Shown piece by piece: positions 26,551-34,645 of a stretch of DNA of 64,000 bases. Both the position numbers and the translations under genes were made by a program. The first letter of the stretch is position 1. Each line of letters starts with the position of its first letter. The notes under the pieces were generated by a model. The model saw only the letters and a program-made list of their open reading frames with translations. It did not search any database and was not told the DNA's origin. This stretch comes from Longimicrobiales bacterium. Lineage in GTDB: Bacteria; Gemmatimonadota; Gemmatimonadetes; Longimicrobiales; Gaopeijiaceae. The stretch is taken from NCBI GenBank assembly GCA_951813395.1, contig OX638356.1:248001-312000 (forward strand), read 5' to 3'.

Positions 26551-27528
26551 TTACCTCCCGGCGGAGCCCGATCCCTCACGGGCCAGGGCGAGTTGGCTTC
26601 TGAGCCCCCTGAACATGTCCGCCACCATGTCCGGAAGCCCGAATTCGGCGCGCCAGCCCCACTGCTCGAACGCCTCCGAGTCGTCCAGCCGCGCCGGCCA
26701 CGAGTCGGCGATGGCCTGGCGCAACGGGTCCGGATCGTACTCGATTTCGAAATCGGGCAGGTGCACGCGTATCGCGTCCGCGAGTTCGGCCGGGGTGAAG
26801 TGCATGCCCGTGACGTTGAATGCGTTGCGGTGGATCAGCGCCGCCGACGGTGCCTCCATCAGTTCGACGATCGCACGGATTGCGTCGGGCATGTACAGCA
26901 TGTCCATGCGCGTGTCCGGCTTCAGGAAGCAGGTATAGCGGCCCTCGGTCAGCGCGCAGCGAAATATCTCCACCGCGTAGTCCGTGGTTCCGCCGCCCGC
27001 GGGAGCCGTGTAGGACACGAGTCCCGGGAAGCGTAGCCCGCGGGCGTCGACCCCGAAACGGGTGTGGTAGTAGTCGCACAGGAGCTCGCCGGCGACCTTG
27101 GTCACGCCGTACATGGTCGTGGGCCGCTGCAGGGTGGATTGCGGAGCCGGGTCACTCGGGGTCTCCGGACCGAAGACGGCGATCGAACTGGGCGTGAACA
27201 CCCGGCAACCCGTCTCGGCTGCGACCTGCAACACGTTCAGAAGCGCTCCCATGTTGATTCGGTAGGCGCGCGCCGGGTCCTGTTCGGCGGACGCGGAGAG
27301 GACCGCCGCGAGGTGGAAGATCTCGGTGGCTCCGAAATGTCCCACGGCGTCACGCAACGCTTGCCTGTCCAGGGAATCGAGCCTTTCGGCCAGGTCCGCC
27401 CCCGCCCACGCGGCGGGATTGCGGATGTCCGTGGCCAGCACGGCTTCGGGCCCATAGCGAGTCCGGAGGGCAGCGGCCAGCTCAGTCCCGATCTGCCCGG
27501 CGGCTCCGGTTATCAGGATACGCTTCAT
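26551..27528 (-). CDS. L-threonine 3-dehydrogenase, extended SDR type
   Basis: This enzyme oxidises L-threonine to 2-amino-3-ketobutyrate using NAD. From the ATG at 27528 the product has 325 residues and starts MKRILITGAAGQIGTEL, the glycine-rich NAD motif of extended short-chain dehydrogenases. The YxxxK pair (YGVTKVAGELL) lies near residue 138. It is thus the epimerase-like TDH, not the zinc medium-chain Tdh. The following kbl gene completes conversion to glycine and acetyl-CoA. A longer open frame upstream exists but lacks homology and contains a GC-rich repeat. Confidence 0.87.
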   Translation of the reverse strand: MKRILITGAAGQIGTELAAALRTRYGPEAVLATDIRNPAAWAGADLAERLDSLDRQALRDAVGHFGATEIFHLAAVLSASAEQDPARAYRINMGALLNVLQVAAETGCRVFTPSSIAVFGPETPSDPAPQSTLQRPTTMYGVTKVAGELLCDYYHTRFGVDARGLRFPGLVSYTAPAGGGTTDYAVEIFRCALTEGRYTCFLKPDTRMDMLYMPDAIRAIVELMEAPSAALIHRNAFNVTGMHFTPAELADAIRVHLPDFEIEYDPDPLRQAIADSWPARLDDSEAFEQWGWRAEFGLPDMVADMFRGLRSQLALAREGSGSAGR

Positions 27529-27575
27529 GTGAGAGAAATGGCCGGCTTTCCGGAATCTGCGGATGGGCGGTCCGG

Positions 27576-27604
27576 CGATGGACCGGCCGGTCGATGGACC
27601 GGCC
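27576..27604. repeat. Tandem GC-rich repeat ahead of the threonine dehydrogenase gene
   Basis: The 13-mer CGATGGACCGGCC occurs twice with a 16-base period (27576-27588 and 27592-27604), and the join contains the palindrome GACCGGCCGGTC (27581-27592). It lies 48-76 bases upstream of the tdh start, so it could be an operator, but no regulator is indicated. Confidence 0.5.
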
Positions 27605-27654
27605 ATGAAAAAATGCCGGTAAACGCACCGGGGGCAAGGCTGGCGCCTTCGGGC

Positions 27655-28137
27655 TCACCTCCGGCCGGCAGGCGGTCTCCGCCTGCTGGTCCATCGGCGA
27701 AAGCGTTCCCGATCCTGTCTCTGGAACTCTCGATAGGCCTCGCGCTGGTCTTCGGTCAGAATGCCGTCGATCTCGGTCTGGAGAGAGTCCATCTGGCTCC
27801 GAAGGCGCGGCAGCACCGCCTCCATGACCTGTTGGGCGGCCACGCGGGAGCGTTCCATGGCCGCGTCGATCTCCTCCCGCTGCTCGTCCGACAGCTGCAG
27901 GGATCGGGCCATCCGATCGGTGACCTGGATGCGGGCCAACTGGTCGAACCGGGCCGTTCCACGGAGACCTCCCGGACGTCTGGCCAGCTCGGGACGCTGG
28001 TCGCGGACCGGGCGCGCGTCTTCTCCGACGTAGGCCGCGGGACGGCTGTCCATGATCCGAATGACACCAAGGGTCACGGCGGCTCCGGCGAAGAACACTG
28101 CGGCGAGCAGTGCGGCGGCGGTCGCTTTCCTGTTCAT
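27655..28137 (-). CDS. Spy/CpxP-like periplasmic protein
   Basis: The 160-residue product has an N-terminal signal or anchor segment (residues 5-27) and then an all-helical, Arg/Glu/Gln-rich domain. That domain contains RMARSLQLSDEQREEID and, further on, ILTEDQREAYREFQRQ, the paired L-T/S-x-x-Q-type motifs of the Spy/CpxP/heavy-metal resistance group. Such proteins act as periplasmic chaperones or stress sensors. It is the last of three genes (ECF sigma, putative anti-sigma, this one) joined by short overlaps, so it may be the sensor or effector of that sigma system. The start is fixed by the ATGA overlap at 28134-28137. Confidence 0.72.
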   Translation of the reverse strand: MNRKATAAALLAAVFFAGAAVTLGVIRIMDSRPAAYVGEDARPVRDQRPELARRPGGLRGTARFDQLARIQVTDRMARSLQLSDEQREEIDAAMERSRVAAQQVMEAVLPRLRSQMDSLQTEIDGILTEDQREAYREFQRQDRERFRRWTSRRRPPAGRR

Positions 28138-28526
28138 GGGGCGTACTCCTCCACGGCTTCGACGAGCTCTTCCACGGTCGGCGCGTAGCTTCCCTCGATC
28201 CAGGCCGCAACGGACCAGGGGACCATCACCTCGGCCATCGCGACCTCTTCCGCTCCGCCGTCGGCCGGCAGGAGCACCAGGGTCGCGACAGCCGCCGCCG
28301 CAAGGCTGCCAGCGGCTGCGATGACGGGACGGCGCCAACGGGCCAGCGTGCCGGCGAGCGAAACGTGACGCCGCCGGGCGTCGAGCAAAGGCCGGGCTTC
28401 CGCGACGATCCGGGAGACAAGCGCCTCCCAGCGGTTCGGGTCGGTCGCGGGGTCGAGTTCCGCCGCTGCCGAAGGGCCGGTGCCCGCGGATGCCCGGCTT
28501 CTCGCATTGTTCCGGTGGTCGTTCAT
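28134..28526 (-). CDS. Putative anti-sigma factor (single-pass membrane protein)
   Basis: The 130-residue product has a cytoplasmic N-terminal part of about 65 residues, one membrane helix (about residues 68-88) and a short periplasmic C-terminus. It lies 1 base after the stop of the ECF sigma gene and overlaps the following Spy-like gene. This position and topology are those of membrane anti-sigma factors. The HxxxCxxC zinc motif of the common class is absent, so the sigma-binding part would be of another type. The function is inferred from context alone. Confidence 0.58.
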   Translation of the reverse strand: MNDHRNNARSRASAGTGPSAAAELDPATDPNRWEALVSRIVAEARPLLDARRRHVSLAGTLARWRRPVIAAAGSLAAAAVATLVLLPADGGAEEVAMAEVMVPWSVAAWIEGSYAPTVEELVEAVEEYAP

Positions 28527-28527
28527 T

Positions 28528-29106
28528 TCAAAACACTCCCTTGACTGCCCTTGGCCGGAAACCGCTCGAATCCGTGAGCCGTTTCCTCATTGTCTTGCGT
28601 GCCATGTGGAGGTGGACCCGCGACGAGCCGGCCGAGATTCCGAGCTTCGTCGCGATCTCTCCGTGTCGCCAGCCCTCCAGATCATAGAGGACGAGAACCT
28701 TGCGCTGCAGTTCCGTGAGGTGTGTCATGGCCTCGCGGAGCCGGCTCCGCAATTCCGCCCTGGCGGTGTCGACGAAAGGGTCGTGGCCGGACGCCGCGGA
28801 GGTTGCCTTCTCCAACGGAATCGCGGACCGCACGCGGTTGTAGTCGCGGCGATTGTGAGCGGTGTTGCGTACGATGACCATGAGCCATGCGCCGAATCGG
28901 TCGGGGTTGCGGCATGCGTCGATCCGCTGCAACGCCTTTATGAAGGCATCCTGGCACACTCCATCCGCGTCGCTCGGGTTGTCCAGGTTGGCCCGAGCCA
29001 CCGCGTGTGCGGTTCTCAGGTGCCGCCGGACCAACTGATCGAACGCGCTCCTGTCGCCGCGGCGAACGCGCTCGACAAGGATCCCGTCTGTCTCCCCACT
29101 GTCCAT
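28528..29106 (-). CDS. ECF-family RNA polymerase sigma factor
   Basis: The 192-residue product has region 2 with DAFIKALQRIDACRNPDRFGAW near residue 55 and region 4 with LTELQRKVLVLYDLEGWRHGEIA near residue 132. This is followed by the helix-turn-helix ISAGSSRVHLHMARKTMRKRL. Region 3 is missing, as in all ECF sigmas. It should redirect RNA polymerase to a small stress regulon under control of the membrane protein encoded immediately downstream. The three-gene cassette is self-contained; its signal is probably an envelope one because the last gene is Spy/CpxP-like. Confidence 0.92.
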   Translation of the reverse strand: MDSGETDGILVERVRRGDRSAFDQLVRRHLRTAHAVARANLDNPSDADGVCQDAFIKALQRIDACRNPDRFGAWLMVIVRNTAHNRRDYNRVRSAIPLEKATSAASGHDPFVDTARAELRSRLREAMTHLTELQRKVLVLYDLEGWRHGEIATKLGISAGSSRVHLHMARKTMRKRLTDSSGFRPRAVKGVF

Positions 29107-29181
29107 GGATGTCGGGATGGCTGGAGTTGAATCGGACGAAGCATGCCTTCGCTTCTGCGGACAGCCAAACCGCGAGCTTTG

Positions 29182-29526
29182 TTACGAAGCGGTCTCGGCT
29201 GGGCCCGGCCCGACCTTGGGTGTCCATCGTCCGCGGTCCCGACGCTCGTACTTCTCCATGACCCGCTCGAAGGCCTCGTCCAGGTCGATTCCCTGCTGGT
29301 TCGCCAGCGAGACCAGCACGAAGAGGACGTCCGCGATCTCCAGCTCGAGTTCCGCCGCCGGCTCGTCGGCGCGCTTGGGCTTCGAGCCGAAGCGATGGTT
29401 GATTTCGCGCGACAGCTCGCCGACCTCTTCAACAAGCCGGGCGAGGATTGCGAGCGGTGGCCAGTATCCCTCCTCGAATCGGCCGATCCATTCGTCCACC
29501 CGATCCTGGGCCTCGCGGAAATCCAC
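29182..29526 (-). CDS. MazG-like nucleotide pyrophosphohydrolase
   Basis: The 114-residue all-helical product has the MazG-type metal motif: VEEVGELSREIN near residue 30 (E-x-x-E) and ELEIADVLFVLVSLANQ near residue 60 (E-x-x-D). Such enzymes hydrolyse NTPs or dNTPs to monophosphates and clean the nucleotide pool. The GTG start at 29526 has a strong GGAGG tract 9 bases upstream and lies just beyond the stop of the dehydrogenase gene, with which it is probably cotranscribed. The length matches small single-domain MazG proteins. Confidence 0.86.
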   Translation of the reverse strand: MDFREAQDRVDEWIGRFEEGYWPPLAILARLVEEVGELSREINHRFGSKPKRADEPAAELELEIADVLFVLVSLANQQGIDLDEAFERVMEKYERRDRGRWTPKVGPGPAETAS

Positions 29527-29531
29527 CGCGG

Positions 29532-30596
29532 TCAGCCCTCCGAACCTGGCGGCATCGAGCCGTCGGACTGCAGCCGCGGGTCCAGGACGAGCTTGCCGAA
29601 GACGTCTCCCGCCTCGAGCAGCTCGTGTGCCCGCCGCGCCTCGGAAAGGGGCAGCACCGCGTGGATGGGCGGAGTCGCCACCCGGCGAAAGACCAGTTCC
29701 ATCGCTTCCTGGAACTCCTCGGGCGTACCCATGGTGGAGCCGAGGATCGAAAGCTGGCGCCAGAAGAGGAGCCGGATATCGATCTTTCCGCCGGGACCGG
29801 TTGTCGCTCCAAAGGACACCAGGCGACCCCCGACTGCCAGGCTCCTGACAAGTTGGGGCCAGATTGCCTCGCCGACCGAGTCGAGGCACACATTGATCCC
29901 CCGTTTGCCGGTGGCCCTGAAGATCTCCTTGCTCCAATCGGTAGTGGTCCGGTCAAAGACGTGGTGCGCCCCCAGGGCGCGGATGCGCCGGGCGCGTTCC
30001 TCGGAAGACGTGACCGCGTAGACCTCCGCGCCGAGGTGCCTGGCGAACTGCACCGCCATGGAGGACACACCACCGCTCGCACCGGTGATCAGCACCCTGT
30101 GGTGCTTGCGAACACCGCCTCGCGACGTGAGCCCGCGCCAGGCGGTCACCCCCGCCAGGGCCGCAGCCGCGGCGGTGGCCGACGACACGTGGTCGGGGAT
30201 CTCCACGACGTTCATTGCGGGAACGACGGCGTACTCCGCAAAGCCGCCCTGCGTATGCTCCCCGATGATCTGGAAGGGTTCCGCACCGCTCCCGAGGCCG
30301 GGAGCGAGCCGATACCAATCGTATTCGAGCGAAGGGTTGACGACCACGCGTTTGCCGAGGAGCGTCCCGATGGTGCCGGGACCGGTCTTGTCGACGACGC
30401 CTGCGATGTCCGCACCGCCGATGTGAGGCATGGGGATCTCGATCGGAAGGCCGCGGCGCATCCACAGATCCAGGTGGTTCATGGAAGAGGCTTCCACCCG
30501 GATCCTGACTTCGCCCGGGCGGGGCCGGGGAATGTCCATATCCTCGACGGTGACGACCTCGGGGCCGCCGTTCTCGTGAAACAGTGCAGCCAGCAC
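29532..30596 (-). CDS. Zinc-containing-type alcohol dehydrogenase / quinone oxidoreductase
   Basis: The 354-residue product is a medium-chain dehydrogenase/reductase. The N-terminal GroES-like domain includes RPRPGEVRIRVEASSMNHLD and PMPHIGGADIAGVV. The NADP-binding domain includes LITGASGGVSSMAVQFA near residue 165. The usual catalytic-zinc cysteine in the first motif is replaced (SSMNHLD), so it looks like the zinc-free quinone oxidoreductase branch. GTG at 30596 is chosen because GGAGG lies 8 bases upstream and homology starts there. The substrate cannot be stated. Confidence 0.85.
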   Translation of the reverse strand: MLAALFHENGGPEVVTVEDMDIPRPRPGEVRIRVEASSMNHLDLWMRRGLPIEIPMPHIGGADIAGVVDKTGPGTIGTLLGKRVVVNPSLEYDWYRLAPGLGSGAEPFQIIGEHTQGGFAEYAVVPAMNVVEIPDHVSSATAAAAALAGVTAWRGLTSRGGVRKHHRVLITGASGGVSSMAVQFARHLGAEVYAVTSSEERARRIRALGAHHVFDRTTTDWSKEIFRATGKRGINVCLDSVGEAIWPQLVRSLAVGGRLVSFGATTGPGGKIDIRLLFWRQLSILGSTMGTPEEFQEAMELVFRRVATPPIHAVLPLSEARRAHELLEAGDVFGKLVLDPRLQSDGSMPPGSEG

Positions 30597-30703
30597 CTTT
30601 GGGACCTCCGCTCGCGCAATCTCTGGGACACAACACTGGTTGCCACTAACATAAGGGCAAGAAGTCCCGGGTGGCGGGACAACAGGAACAACGGGGTCAG
30701 CAC

Positions 30704-31063
30704 GTGAAAGAGCCGGCAACGGGCCCGGGAGAAGGTGAGGACGACCGCACCCTTGGGGGCTATTTCGACGTCCATAGCCGCCCGCCCGCGTTCGAGGCGG
30801 TCGACGGTCAGCCGTACACCGTCTCCATCGAGACCGAACGGACCGGCGACCTGAAGGCCCCGGTGGCGGGGTACCTCGTCTTTCCGCGCTGGGCCGAGAC
30901 CGGACTGGGGATCGTGGGACATGTGGAGAGTCCGCTGCTGTGGCGGGGCCCCACGCAGGGTGCGGTTGTCGATGCCGCCCGTGCCGCGACGCTGAACGAG
31001 GTACAGCGGTTGCTGAACGAGGCCGTGGTGGCCAGCGCCGAGAGCGACGGGGGACGGGGGTGA
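30704..31063 (+). CDS. Small acidic protein of unknown function, coupled to queE
   Basis: The 119-residue acidic product (GTG start at 30704; another GTG at 30671 would add 11 residues) has no signal peptide or membrane helix. It reads as a compact alpha/beta protein with the segments GGYFDVHSRPPAFEAVDG and WAETGLGIVGHVESPLL, ending in a helix. I recognise no family. Its TGA overlaps the queE start (TGATG at 31061-31065), so it is made from the same message as the 7-deazaguanine enzyme. A role near queuosine-type metabolism is only a guess from position. Confidence 0.62.
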   Translation: MKEPATGPGEGEDDRTLGGYFDVHSRPPAFEAVDGQPYTVSIETERTGDLKAPVAGYLVFPRWAETGLGIVGHVESPLLWRGPTQGAVVDAARAATLNEVQRLLNEAVVASAESDGGRG

Positions 31064-31728
31064 TGCCGCAGTCCGTGCGCGTGACGGAGATCTTCCACTC
31101 GATCCAGGGAGAGTCCACCTGGGCGGGCCTGCCATGCACCTTCGTTCGTCTGACCGGCTGCCCGTTGCGCTGCGTGTGGTGCGATACCGCGTACGCCTTC
31201 CACGGGGGCACGCGCATGTCGATCGCAGGGGTGGTGGAGACCGTGGCCGCAAAGCGGTGCCGGCTGGTCGAGATCACCGGCGGAGAGCCGCTGGTCCAGC
31301 CGGGCGCGGCGACCCTGGCCGCGCGTCTCCTGGACGACGGATACACGGTTCTGGTCGAGACCTCGGGCGCGGTCGACGTGAGCGTTCTGGACGACCGCGT
31401 CCACACGATCATGGACCTCAAGTGCCCCGGTTCGGGCGAAGCCGACCGCAACCTCTGGGCCAACCTCGACCACCTGTCGGAACGGGACGAGGTCAAGTTC
31501 GTGGTGTCCGGGCGGGACGACTTCGAGTGGGCCGCGGACGTGATCCGGCGACACGGACTGGACGAGCGCGTGCGCGCCGGCACGCTCGGGGCGCTCCTGG
31601 TCTCGCCGGTCTGGGGACTGGAGGAGACGGAGGAACTCGCTGCTTCGATCCTGGCGAGCCGGCTTCCGGTCCGGTTTCAGACCCAGCTCCACAAGCACAT
31701 CTGGGGACCCGAGCGCGCCGGCGTATAG
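31063..31728 (+). CDS. queE: 7-carboxy-7-deazaguanine synthase (radical SAM)
   Basis: QueE converts 6-carboxytetrahydropterin to 7-carboxy-7-deazaguanine, the ring-contraction step of queuosine and deazapurine synthesis. The 221-residue product has the radical-SAM triad C33-x3-C37-x2-C40 (CPLRCVWC) preceded by IFHSIQGESTWAG. It also has the TGGEPL segment for SAM binding near residue 70 and a C-terminal QLHKHIWGPERAGV. The other pathway genes (queC, queD, folE-type) are not in this window. A small unknown gene overlaps it upstream. Confidence 0.92.
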   Translation: MPQSVRVTEIFHSIQGESTWAGLPCTFVRLTGCPLRCVWCDTAYAFHGGTRMSIAGVVETVAAKRCRLVEITGGEPLVQPGAATLAARLLDDGYTVLVETSGAVDVSVLDDRVHTIMDLKCPGSGEADRNLWANLDHLSERDEVKFVVSGRDDFEWAADVIRRHGLDERVRAGTLGALLVSPVWGLEETEELAASILASRLPVRFQTQLHKHIWGPERAGV

Positions 31729-31763
31729 GCCGGGCGACAGGCGGTCGAGCGACGAGACCCGGC

Positions 31764-32378
31764 GTGCGACTCTCGCAGCTTCCGGATGTGCTGGCCGACC
31801 GATTCGGAGCCCTGGATTCGGCGCTTCCGGATCGGCACCGCAGGAACGCGGCGGTCGCGGTCGTCCTGCGTTCGCCATCGGAGGTTGCGGACCCCCGGGT
31901 CGACCGTTGCGAGGTGCTGGCGATCAAGAGGGCGCACTCCTCTCGCGATCCGTGGTCGGGGCAGATGGCGCTGCCGGGAGGGAGTCTGGACGAGACCGAC
32001 TCGGGGCTGGTCGCCGCCGCCGTGCGGGAGACCCGTGAAGAGACGGGCCTTCGCCTGGACCGGGACGGCCATCCGCTGGGACGGATCGAGCCGATGCGGC
32101 CGCTGGGGGTGCGATTGCCGGTGATCACGATCTGGCCCTTCGTGTTCCGGTCCGGTCCTGCCGCGAAAGCCCGGGTCGCCAGCCGCGAGGTGGCCTCGGT
32201 CCACTGGTTCCCGGTCCACGCCCTGGTCGACGGGGCGAACCGCGGTTCGTACGCGTACCACGATCCGGACCTGGGGGTGAGGGAGTTCCCGTGCATTCGC
32301 CTGGAAGGCCGGGTGATCTGGGGGCTGACCTACCGGATCCTTACAGGGTTCCTGGAGGTACTTCGGCAGCCCGAATGA
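31764..32378 (+). CDS. NUDIX hydrolase, CoA pyrophosphatase-like
   Basis: The 204-residue product contains a complete Nudix box, GSLDETDSGLVAAAVRET followed by REETGL, with upstream ALPGG. It also has the preceding RAHSSRDPWSGQMALPGG segment that recalls the CoA diphosphatase (NudL) subgroup. It would hydrolyse a nucleoside diphosphate linked to another moiety, perhaps CoA. GTG at 31764 is the first reasonable start after queE; the frame is open much further upstream but there it only shadows queE. It converges with the TolB-like gene. Confidence 0.83.
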   Translation: MRLSQLPDVLADRFGALDSALPDRHRRNAAVAVVLRSPSEVADPRVDRCEVLAIKRAHSSRDPWSGQMALPGGSLDETDSGLVAAAVRETREETGLRLDRDGHPLGRIEPMRPLGVRLPVITIWPFVFRSGPAAKARVASREVASVHWFPVHALVDGANRGSYAYHDPDLGVREFPCIRLEGRVIWGLTYRILTGFLEVLRQPE

Positions 32379-32387
32379 GCGGGCGCG

Positions 32388-33467
32388 TCATTTTTCTTGC
32401 TGAAGGTCTCGCCATTCCACCAGGAACAGGTTCGTATTGCCTTCGTGCGACATGTTGCGGTTGGAGCCGAATACAAGCCTGGTGCCGTCGGGGTGGAACA
32501 CGGGGAACCCGTCGAAGCCCTCCGACCATGTGATCCGCTCCAGGCCGGTTCCGTCCACATTGATCAGGTAGAGTTCAAAGTCGCGGCCCGTCGGATCGTC
32601 CATGTTCGACGAGAAGATGATCTGCTCTCCGGAGGGGTGCCAGTAGGGAGCGAAGTTGGCCGCGCCGTTGTCGGTCAGCTGCCTGATGTTCGAGCCGTCC
32701 GCGTCCGCGATGTAGATGTCCAGTGCCGAGGGGCGGATGAGGCCCTCGGCGAGCAATGACAGGTAGTCTTCGCGGTCCTCGGCGGTCTCCGGGTAGTGGG
32801 CGCGCCATACGATCTTCGTGCCGTCCGGGCTGTAGAATGCGCCGCCGTCGTAGCCGAGCCGGTCGGTGACGCGCGTAACGTCCGAGCCGTCGGGGCGCAT
32901 GGAGTAGAGATCCAGGTCGCCATCGCGAATCGAGGTGAAGATGATCCGGTCGCCGGTCGGCGAGAATGTGGCCTCGGCGTCGTAGCCGAATTCACTCGTC
33001 AACTGCCGGAAATTCGATCCGTCCAGGTCCGTCGCGAAGATATCGAAGCTCGGGTACACCGCCCATACGTATCCGCGCGAGAAATCAGGCGGGGTGGGGC
33101 AGGCGCGGTTGAAATGATGCGTCGAGGAGTAGAGGATCCGGTCGCCGCCGGGGTAGAAGTATGCGCAGGTGGTGCGGCCGTCACCCGTGCTGACGAGCTT
33201 CTGCTCGCCACTTGCCGGATCGAGTGTGTAGATCTGGTCGCACCCCTCTCCGGGCGTGGGGGTCGACTGGTAGACCAGGCTGGAACCGTCGAACGACCAG
33301 TAGGCCTCGGCGTTCTCGCCCGCGAAAGTGAGCTGCTGCATCTCGCCGAAGCGGTTCTCGCCTGACCGGACAAGTTCCGGCGTCTCGGCGTGTTCCTGGC
33401 CCCTCGCCCAGGCGGGTGCTGCGATGGCCGGAATAGCCAACAGGATGGTGGCTCGAAGTCTATTCAT
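32388..33467 (-). CDS. Secreted TolB/PD40 beta-propeller protein
   Basis: The 359-residue product has a signal peptide (residues 1-23) and then about six repeats of the PD40/TolB pattern, in which an F-S-P-D/T-G-x-x-I/L-x-F/Y-x-S core recurs. Visible copies are FSPTGDRIIFTS, YSPDGTKIVWRA, WHPSGEQIIFSS and FHPDGTRLVFGS. It should fold as a periplasmic beta-propeller that binds another protein or a peptide. TolB proper is unlikely because tol-pal genes are absent. It is the last gene of an overlapping minus-strand run (ATGA overlap with the preceding gene at 33464-33467). Confidence 0.84.
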   Translation of the reverse strand: MNRLRATILLAIPAIAAPAWARGQEHAETPELVRSGENRFGEMQQLTFAGENAEAYWSFDGSSLVYQSTPTPGEGCDQIYTLDPASGEQKLVSTGDGRTTCAYFYPGGDRILYSSTHHFNRACPTPPDFSRGYVWAVYPSFDIFATDLDGSNFRQLTSEFGYDAEATFSPTGDRIIFTSIRDGDLDLYSMRPDGSDVTRVTDRLGYDGGAFYSPDGTKIVWRAHYPETAEDREDYLSLLAEGLIRPSALDIYIADADGSNIRQLTDNGAANFAPYWHPSGEQIIFSSNMDDPTGRDFELYLINVDGTGLERITWSEGFDGFPVFHPDGTRLVFGSNRNMSHEGNTNLFLVEWRDLQQEK

Positions 33468-34645
33468 TCAACGTGCTCGGTGTTCGGGTCGGGTTGTGGG
33501 AAGCGCTCAAACCTAGCACGAATCTCGCGCTCGGCCAGTTCGCGGATGTAGGGGGCCGCGGGAACGACTTCGTCGGGTGTGCCAACGCCGGGGGCGACGT
33601 CTCCGCGCGCCTGCATCTGCGCCACGATGGCCAGCGAGAACCCGGTGGTCCTGGCCATGGCGGTGATCCCCGTTGCCGGGTCGAAGCGGTCGATGACTTC
33701 ATAGCGGATCCGGCACGTTGCCGCGTCCTTCTCTCCCGTCACCTCGACGCGCGCGACGACGAGGTCGTCCCCGTCCTCGTTCCTCAGGAAGGGTGTCACC
33801 TGCTGGATGAAGAACTTGCGGGGATTGACCGTCGCTCCGTTGTAGTCGACGTCCCGGTCGCTCAGGAGTCCCAGTTCACGAATGGCGCGCATCAGCCGGG
33901 CGTGGCCCGGGTAGCGCAGCGTCTTGTACTCGAAGCTCCTGATGCGGTTCTCGTACCTTGCGGGCATCGTCGACGTCCCGCCGCCGGTGTGGAAGGCCTC
34001 GAGGCGGCCGATGGGGGCCCCGAACTCCACGGTCTCCAGCTCCGACAGCGCATCCACGCGGATCCGCTTCCCGTCCCTCAGGATTTCGGCCGGCGTTACG
34101 TAGTAGTCGAACATGCCTTCGAGCGCGTACACGATCTGGTAATTGAGCGGCGGGCGGGGACGGCGGGGCAGTCCGCCCACCCACAGCCGTACCGAGTGGA
34201 CCGCGTCGAACCGCTCGATACCGGCCTGCGCCAGGATATTGACCATGCCCGGGGCCAGCCCGATATCGGGCGCGACCGACACGCCCCTTTTCCGGGCCGC
34301 CGCGTCCAGCGCGCGCTGCCGGGTAACGATCGCGGTGTTGCCGCCGAGGTCCGTGAAGTGGGCGCCGACCTCGACCGCCATCCGCGCCATGTCGTAGTTG
34401 AAATGATACGGAAGCGCGCACAACACGCCGTCGACGCCCTTCATTGCGCGCCTGATGCCCTCGGACGAGGAGGCAGCGTCCAGGCGCAGCGTTGACAGGC
34501 GTCCGCCCAGGTGCGGCCGGAGCGCCGGGTGCGGCGCGTCCGTACGCCGATCGGCGACGACGACCTCCTCGACCGAGTCCTGCCGCAGGAGGTCGAAGGC
34601 GGCTGCGGATCCCTGGGCGCCGCCGCCCAGCACGAGGAATCTCAT
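33464..34645 (-). CDS. Saccharopine dehydrogenase-like oxidoreductase
   Basis: The 393-residue product begins [20 protein letters not shown], a Rossmann NAD(P) motif. It then has the saccharopine-dehydrogenase-type segment [11 protein letters not shown] near residue 98 and the [17 protein letters not shown] stretch near residue 125. Members act on saccharopine, lysine or carboxynorspermidine; the exact substrate is unclear. It overlaps the gyrA-like gene (4 bases) and the TolB-like gene (4 bases), so it is embedded in one transcript. A lysine 6-dehydrogenase-type activity is one possibility. Confidence 0.82.
   Translation of the reverse strand: MRFLVLGGGAQGSAAAFDLLRQDSVEEVVVADRRTDAPHPALRPHLGGRLSTLRLDAASSSEGIRRAMKGVDGVLCALPYHFNYDMARMAVEVGAHFTDLGGNTAIVTRQRALDAAARKRGVSVAPDIGLAPGMVNILAQAGIERFDAVHSVRLWVGGLPRRPRPPLNYQIVYALEGMFDYYVTPAEILRDGKRIRVDALSELETVEFGAPIGRLEAFHTGGGTSTMPARYENRIRSFEYKTLRYPGHARLMRAIRELGLLSDRDVDYNGATVNPRKFFIQQVTPFLRNEDGDDLVVARVEVTGEKDAATCRIRYEVIDRFDPATGITAMARTTGFSLAIVAQMQARGDVAPGVGTPDEVVPAAPYIRELAEREIRARFERFPQPDPNTEHVE

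Noticed and set aside
31134-31763. N-terminal extension of the NUDIX gene into queE
   Set aside because: The frame is open but overlaps queE completely; the Nudix protein is complete from GTG 31764.
32369-32395. Intrinsic terminator between the NUDIX and TolB-like genes
   Set aside because: The stem (GCCCG/CGGGC) is only 5 bases and the T run begins 6 bases after it and lies inside the TolB-like coding end.
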